Shown: in pieces, positions 58,731 through 64,000 of the stretch
How positions within the stretch are numbered: position 1 is the stretch's first letter
Layout: every line of letters starts with the position of its first letter
Assembly: GCA_028872915.1 (NCBI GenBank)
Contig: JAGWNY010000009.1
Coordinates: forward strand, 17,165 to 81,164
DNA length: 64,000 nt
Reading direction: 5' to 3'
Source: Verrucomicrobiota bacterium
GTDB taxonomy: Bacteria > Verrucomicrobiota > Verrucomicrobiia > Limisphaerales > UBA11358
Position numbers and translations under genes: made by a program
The notes under the pieces: generated by a model
Seen by the model: only the letters and a program-made list of their open reading frames with translations
Told to the model about the DNA's origin: nothing
Databases searched by the model: none

Positions 58731-58968
58731 GGTTGCAATAATTGTGTTTAATGTGCCAATATACTGCCACATTTGGGATGAAAGGCAAGGGGACGGGTCA
58801 AATCCCAACGGTCCGCCTGTATTCGGGCGCGGGGACGCGGGAGCGGGGCAGCATCTGGCGCAACGTTCAACTTCAGACAATGCTTGCCCTGCCTTTGACA
58901 ATAAATGTTTAGATTAGAACCAAAACCTGATTTACTATTTCCGAAATCATTTTCCACAATGCAATGAA

Positions 58969-59937
58969 ATGAGCGTCGCCGCGACAACCGAATGTGCAAC
59001 CAACCGAAGCAGGCCGGAACGGAACGGGCGGCCCCGGGGCCTGCCATTCCGCCGCATTCACCAACAGCGGCTTTACGGAAATGATGAACAAGGCATCGGC
59101 ATCGAAGGGCATGATTTTGAATTGGATTCGGATGCCGTGTACGAATGGTCTCGCCAATTTCAGCCCGACTGTCTTGAGCTTTGCCTCAACCTGGCGGGAG
59201 AAGGCTCCATTCGCCATGCGGAAGGCGGCGTGGATTTTGAACCGTTGACAGGGGGCTTTTACGCGCCTGGAAGGAATGAATTGCGGGCCTGGCGGAAGCC
59301 GCGCCAGGCGCATCGTTTTGTCACGGCCAGGTTTTCCCGAAAATTTCTCCGCGACCACTTGCTGCCCTGCGACGGCGCGCTTCATGATTTGGTCGGGAAA
59401 TTTCTGCTCTCGGATACTGCTCCCGCCGGTTTGGGAGAAATCCATCGGCTGAACGCCGAACAGGAACGAATGATTTCGCAACTACTGCATCCGCCTTCGT
59501 TTCAAGGAGCGCGCCGGTTGTGGTATCAGGGCAGGCTGCTGCAATTGATGGCGGACTTTTTCTTTGAGCGGCGGGGCAACGATGAACTCTTCTGCGACAG
59601 GCAAAAGCGGCTTGCGCGGGAGCGCGTGGATCGGGTCATCGCCATTCTGCGTCGTAATTTGGCTGAACCGCCCGCGTTGGAGGAAATTGGCTGCGAGGCC
59701 GGATGCAGCCCATTCTATTTGAGCCGGACGTTTTCACGGGAAACAGGGACGACTATTCCGCAATATCTCCGCAAACTTCGCATGGAGCGAGCAGCCGAAT
59801 TGCTCAAGAGCGGAAAATACAACGTGACGGAAGCGGCGATGGAAGTGGGGTATTCCAGCTTGAGTCATTTCAGCCAGGCGTTCTGCCAGACCATGGGTTG
59901 CTGCCCGGCGTTGTATCCCTTGAAAAGGCGGACATAA
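58969..59937 (+). CDS. AraC family transcriptional regulator
   Basis: LEEIGCEAGCSPFYLSRTFSRETGTTIPQYLRKLRMERAAELLKSGKYNVTEAAMEVGYSSLSHFSQAFCQTMG. Confidence 0.93.
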   Translation: MSVAATTECATNRSRPERNGRPRGLPFRRIHQQRLYGNDEQGIGIEGHDFELDSDAVYEWSRQFQPDCLELCLNLAGEGSIRHAEGGVDFEPLTGGFYAPGRNELRAWRKPRQAHRFVTARFSRKFLRDHLLPCDGALHDLVGKFLLSDTAPAGLGEIHRLNAEQERMISQLLHPPSFQGARRLWYQGRLLQLMADFFFERRGNDELFCDRQKRLARERVDRVIAILRRNLAEPPALEEIGCEAGCSPFYLSRTFSRETGTTIPQYLRKLRMERAAELLKSGKYNVTEAAMEVGYSSLSHFSQAFCQTMGCCPALYPLKRRT

Positions 59938-60045
59938 AAGGCCGCACAGGCTGCCGGCTTGCATACGTTACGCGGCGCAACTTGCCGACAAAAAATGGCA
60001 AGCGAACGGCAGCGCAAAAATCCTCACGCGGCTACCCTTCTGCGC

Positions 60046-60915
60046 ATGAAAAACATTTTCATCATCGGCTGCCTCTGCGCGATGGCCGTTGGGTCCAGCC
60101 ACGCTGCCTCCATTTCCCCGGTGTCACCAACCGATACCCGCTACGGCCCATTTGGCTTGTTGGACCACCGAAGCGATTATGGCCAGGGCGTTTATCCGGA
60201 GCCGTTTCGGGTGGACGATTCGGACCTCGAACCAGGCGAGGCGCGCTTGGATTGGCTGCACACCCAAGCCGGCGCCACAAGGACGGACGTGGTGCATCCG
60301 GAAGTCGAGGACGGAATTGGCGTGGCGACAGTTGAATTGGAGGTTCCGTGGGAGCGCGATGTTTCCAGCGGCGCCGTGACCGAAGGTTTTGACAACGTGA
60401 ATCTCGGTGCGCGTCGCCCGTTTTACCAGTTCGTTTCGGCGAACGGCCGGGTGGATTCGACATTGGGCGCCGGATTGGAAGCGGGCATTCCCACTGGATC
60501 GGCTTTCGGGAAAAATGCCGAATTGGTCCCGAAAATTTTTGATGATTTGAAGGCGGGCCATTTTACGACCCAGGCCGTTCTCGGCTATTCCACATTGTTC
60601 GGTCCCGGCGAGGCCGGCGGTTTGCAGACGTTTGAATACGGATTTGCGTTTGGTTGGACGGTTCCGCGCGATTCATTGCCGCTGCCGGGCGTCTTGCAGA
60701 CAATCCCGGTCCTGGAATTGGTTGGCGACACGGAAATGAACAAGGGCAATGCGGGCCGCAACAGCCTGCTGGCGGACGCCGGACTGCGTTTTAACCTCAA
60801 GGCCATTGGCCCCATCCAACCGCGGCCGGGCATCGCGTTTGTCTTTCCCTTGAACAGCGCGGCGCATGATGACGTTCATTGGGGCGTGGTAGTGAGCCTA
60901 GTGTTTCAATATTAA
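60046..60915 (+). CDS. Secreted/outer-membrane hypothetical protein
   Basis: MKNIFIIGCLCAMAVGSSHAAS signal peptide; C-terminal GVVVSLVFQY resembles a beta-barrel end. Confidence 0.65.
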   Translation: MKNIFIIGCLCAMAVGSSHAASISPVSPTDTRYGPFGLLDHRSDYGQGVYPEPFRVDDSDLEPGEARLDWLHTQAGATRTDVVHPEVEDGIGVATVELEVPWERDVSSGAVTEGFDNVNLGARRPFYQFVSANGRVDSTLGAGLEAGIPTGSAFGKNAELVPKIFDDLKAGHFTTQAVLGYSTLFGPGEAGGLQTFEYGFAFGWTVPRDSLPLPGVLQTIPVLELVGDTEMNKGNAGRNSLLADAGLRFNLKAIGPIQPRPGIAFVFPLNSAAHDDVHWGVVVSLVFQY

Positions 60916-60930
60916 AAACAGGACGCGGTC

Positions 60931-61341
60931 ATGAAAATCAGCCGCCGCGAATTTTTGATCTTAACGGCAATGTTTGCCGCCGGTTGCAGTTCGACGAGCA
61001 ATGCCGTCATGTCCTCCGCGGGCAAGGAACGGATCGTCAACGCGGGGCCTGTCGCCGGCTACGCGAAGGACGGCGTGTATGCGGCGTTTCGTTCCGAGGG
61101 ATTCTTCGTCATTCGGCGCGGGGAAAAATTGATGGCGCTGTCCTCCATTTGCACGCATCGCGCCTGCAAGGTAAAGGCGGAACCGGACGATTCCTTTTAT
61201 TGTCCCTGTCACGGCTCAACCTTTGATGCCCAGGGGCATGTCACACACGGCCCGGCGCGGCGCAGCCTGCCCGATTTGCAGACCCGGATAAACGCAGACG
61301 GGCATCTGCTCGTGACGGCGCCGCCCATTCGAGGCGCGTGA
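60931..61341 (+). CDS. Rieske [2Fe-2S] domain protein
   Basis: CTHRAC...FYCPCHGSTFD; N-terminal MKISRREFLILTAMFAAGCSS (Tat/lipobox-like). Confidence 0.92.
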   Translation: MKISRREFLILTAMFAAGCSSTSNAVMSSAGKERIVNAGPVAGYAKDGVYAAFRSEGFFVIRRGEKLMALSSICTHRACKVKAEPDDSFYCPCHGSTFDAQGHVTHGPARRSLPDLQTRINADGHLLVTAPPIRGA

Positions 61342-61407
61342 TGGCGCGCCAATTTGCCGGCGCCGCCGGAAGTCATTTGATTTTGCGACAGGCGCGCCAC
61401 GGGCGCG

Positions 61408-62892
61408 TCAGGGCTGCAAGTCTGGAACAATGTACAGCGGCTTGCGAGAGAACGTAACCTCCGGGTCTTGTGCCGAAAGGCGCTTGTCCAGCCTCACCCT
61501 CGCAATGCCGTCCGCGTTGGCGACATAGGTCTGGCTGCCGGTCGCGGCGGCAATTTCCACGGTTGCGCGTTTCGCGGCGGCTTTGGGAAAGACAAAGACC
61601 ACCCCGTCCACCGTCCGGGTGATCCGGGGAGCCCCGGTAAAATGGCCGGCCTTGATCATTTTGTCCGCGGCGCCGATGGCCTTGTTGGCTTCAGCGACTC
61701 CCGCCGTGAGGCGGTCATAGCGAAAGGCCAGGTTCGGTGGCATGGGCAGAAAGTAATTGAGCGTCATGGAAAGCGTCCCTTTCGGTTGATTGGAAATGAT
61801 GCGGGGATTTTCGCGACGCAGGCCGGCGTCATGCGGGAAGTTGAGAACCTCGCCTTTGGGGCCAAGTTGCAAAGGAATCAGGCGTCCGTCGGGCTTCTGA
61901 ATCAGAAGGTGAATGTCCCGCGGTTGAACCGCTTTGTTCCGTGACGAGATGAGGACGCGAACGACGAATTGGCTCTGGTCCACGCCCGCGGCAAACTGGC
62001 AGGCATCGTCCAGCAAGTCGTAGGATATTTCAGCATGGTGTCCGGCGTCGCGTAAATCGCCCGCGCGGGGCGGAAGCTCGCGTTGGGCGACGAGGGTTGT
62101 TGTGCCGGCCGCCACGATCGTTGCGGCGGCCAAGGCGGTCAGCGTTTTGGTCTTTTGCCATACCATAATTTTCAATGCTCCTTTGACGAGGGTTAAGGTT
62201 GAACCGCTCGCCGCCGCGCCTTTCGTCAGCGCAATGGCGGAAATCGTCTTTGCCAGCGCCGCCGGCGCGGCTTGAATGGAATTGGCGGAAATCTGTTCGG
62301 CAATGGCCGAAGCCGTCGAGTCCACGCCGCGTTTGAAAAAGAATTTGCGCAATCTTTCAATGGCCCGATTGACCCGCATTCTGGCCGAATCCTCGCTCGC
62401 GCCCAGGGCGGTTCCGATTTCGCCCATGCTCTTGCCGTAGAAAAACCGCAGCACGATGGCGTTGCGGTCGGTTTCGTTCAAGCCCGTCAGTGCGGCGTCC
62501 AGCAGCGTGCTGATTTGCGGCCAGGCTTCCGTCCCGGTTCTGCCGGGGCGCGAGGAGTCGGACCCGGTTTGGTTCAACTCGGTTTGCATGAAGGCCTCCT
62601 GTTCGCGCCGGGTGCGCCGGATTTCGCCGCGAATATGGGTGATGGCCGTCAGCCGCGCGGTTTGATAAAGCCAGCCGGCGAGGATGACGCCTTTGCGCAG
62701 TTGGCGCGATTTCCGGGCCAGGATGACAAAGACGGCCTGCGTGATTTCCTCGGCGGAGTGCGGATTGCGGGTGTGGCGCAGGGCGGCGGAATAAACGCGG
62801 TCAATGTGCCGCGTCACCAGCGTGGCAAAGGCTTCTTCCGACCCATGCTCGGTGTATTCGCGCAGCAAGGCGATGTCGTCCAATAGCTGCAT
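61408..62892 (-). CDS. ECF sigma factor with C-terminal transmembrane and extracytoplasmic extension
   Basis: Sigma2/Sigma4: EEAFATLVTRHIDRVYSAALRHTRNPHSAEEITQAVFVILARKS, MGEIGTALGASEDSARMRVNRAIERLR; then TM TALAAATIVAAGTTTLV and about 230 aa. Confidence 0.87.
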   Translation of the reverse strand: MQLLDDIALLREYTEHGSEEAFATLVTRHIDRVYSAALRHTRNPHSAEEITQAVFVILARKSRQLRKGVILAGWLYQTARLTAITHIRGEIRRTRREQEAFMQTELNQTGSDSSRPGRTGTEAWPQISTLLDAALTGLNETDRNAIVLRFFYGKSMGEIGTALGASEDSARMRVNRAIERLRKFFFKRGVDSTASAIAEQISANSIQAAPAALAKTISAIALTKGAAASGSTLTLVKGALKIMVWQKTKTLTALAAATIVAAGTTTLVAQRELPPRAGDLRDAGHHAEISYDLLDDACQFAAGVDQSQFVVRVLISSRNKAVQPRDIHLLIQKPDGRLIPLQLGPKGEVLNFPHDAGLRRENPRIISNQPKGTLSMTLNYFLPMPPNLAFRYDRLTAGVAEANKAIGAADKMIKAGHFTGAPRITRTVDGVVFVFPKAAAKRATVEIAAATGSQTYVANADGIARVRLDKRLSAQDPEVTFSRKPLYIVPDLQP

Positions 62893-63016
62893 CCACCTAT
62901 AAATGCCGCCGATCACCCAAAGCGAACAGATTATTTTGAGTGGCAGGAACTTTCTGCGCCGCAAGCAACGGTTTGAACCGCCACAGCTTCGCTTTGGCAG
63001 GGGTGACAGGAAAAAG

Positions 63017-64000
63017 CTATTGCGGCGGAATGGTCCCCGGACGGATCGGCAACCTGGTTTTGGGGTGAAGCGCGTTTCCCGCCGCGTCAATCAGTTGAAC
63101 GGTGGTGAACACAAACAGCCGGTTTTGGCCATCAGATTTTTGCGTGCCAAGCGCGATGGTCTGGCCGTCCCAAACGTTGGCGTCGGCAGTGAGCGTTTCC
63201 GATGCACTGGCGATGATTTTCATTTTCAGGGTGTAACCGTCGTCAAGCAGAGTCGGAACCAAATCCACGGACACGTTCCCGGCGCGCATCATGGTTTGCC
63301 TGTCGGCGAGAGTGACCACTTGCGGCGCGGCCAGGATTTGCGCCCTGTCCGACCTGAACAGGCGAAACAATTGCGCGACCTTGTCGGCGTCGAGAATTTC
63401 GACCGAATTACCGTTGGTGGTGTTGATGATCGTGCCGGCCTTCAGAATGGCCGCAACGTCGCGCTCCGGCACTTCGATGAAATAGGTTTTCATGTGGACT
63501 TGCGGCGATGCGTAGTCTAGCCGCTGTCTCAATGAATAGTAGTGTGCTGCTTTTTCAACTACCACGGTCGTTGTTCCCGCCGCGAGCAACACCACCACGC
63601 CGGTCACAATCGCCGTCTTCACTTTCGTCCATGCCATAACTTTCAATGCTCCTTTGGTGAGGGTTAAGGTTGAAGTGGAAGCAGCCGCGCCTTTTGCCAG
63701 CGCAACCGCCGTCACCGTCTTCGCCAGCGCCGCCGGCGCGGTTTGCACCGAGTTGGCTGAAATGGTTTCGCCAATCGCTGCCGCCGTCGGATTCACGCCG
63801 CGTTTGGCAAAAAATCTCCGCAACTTTTCCAACGCGCGACCCACGCGCATCTTGGCCGCGTCCTCGCTCGCGCCCAATGCCGCGCCCACCTCCGCAAAAT
63901 TCTTGTTCTCAAAAAAGCGCAGCACGAGTGCGTCGTGGTCTTTCCGGCCGAGCTTTCCCATCGCGCCGTCCAGCAGCGAGGCGATTTGCGCCCAGGTTTC
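63017..64000 (-). CDS. Paralogous ECF sigma factor with secretin-like C-terminal extension (5' partial)
   Basis: FAEVGAALGASEDAAKMRVGRALEKLRRFFAKRGVNP...TM...AAPQVVTLADRQTMMRAGNVSVDLVPTLLDDGYTLKMKI; frame open to window end. Confidence 0.83.
   Translation of the reverse strand, partial: ETWAQIASLLDGAMGKLGRKDHDALVLRFFENKNFAEVGAALGASEDAAKMRVGRALEKLRRFFAKRGVNPTAAAIGETISANSVQTAPAALAKTVTAVALAKGAAASTSTLTLTKGALKVMAWTKVKTAIVTGVVVLLAAGTTTVVVEKAAHYYSLRQRLDYASPQVHMKTYFIEVPERDVAAILKAGTIINTTNGNSVEILDADKVAQLFRLFRSDRAQILAAPQVVTLADRQTMMRAGNVSVDLVPTLLDDGYTLKMKIIASASETLTADANVWDGQTIALGTQKSDGQNRLFVFTTVQLIDAAGNALHPKTRLPIRPGTIPPQ

Overview
64 kb of high-GC bacterial chromosome. Gene content and layout suggest a Verrucomicrobia-type genome, but that is inference. 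Most of the window is ordinary: a ClC/CBS channel end, hisI, trpE, an FHA protein, carA-pyrC, tRNA-Gly(TCC), sugar-nucleotide and glycosyltransferase genes, proB-mazG, asd, gluQ, a fucI-like gene, lspA-rluD-sppA-pepP, a gspFHIJK-like pseudopilin operon, an AraC regulator, a Rieske protein and two ECF sigma factors with C-terminal extracytoplasmic extensions. The accessory core is 32.1-49.8 kb. It holds a compact, co-directional head-tail cluster (about 32.6-48.0 kb): prohead protease, HK97-type capsid, connector, tail proteins, tail-assembly chaperone pair, very short tape measure, DUF2163-like hub, NlpC/P60-like peptidase and a J/megatron-like tail tip. No terminase, portal, integrase, replication or lysis genes are visible. 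Four Sec-signal-like proteins are interleaved with the virion genes, and an adjacent Type II R-M pair (BglII-like) lies downstream. The order recalls the RcGTA structural module (protease-capsid-connector-tail-short TMP-hub-peptidase-megatron). I propose a domesticated, GTA-like or tailocin-like particle as the best candidate for an undescribed system. Other notable points: a possible -1 frameshift or ATGA coupling in the tail chaperone pair, a 60-bp direct repeat flanking a ParE-like toxin-antitoxin module, repeat cassettes just upstream of the phage-like cluster, and a dispersed repeat that coincides with signal-peptide coding sequence. All calls come from reading the sequence and supplied ORFs; no database search was run.
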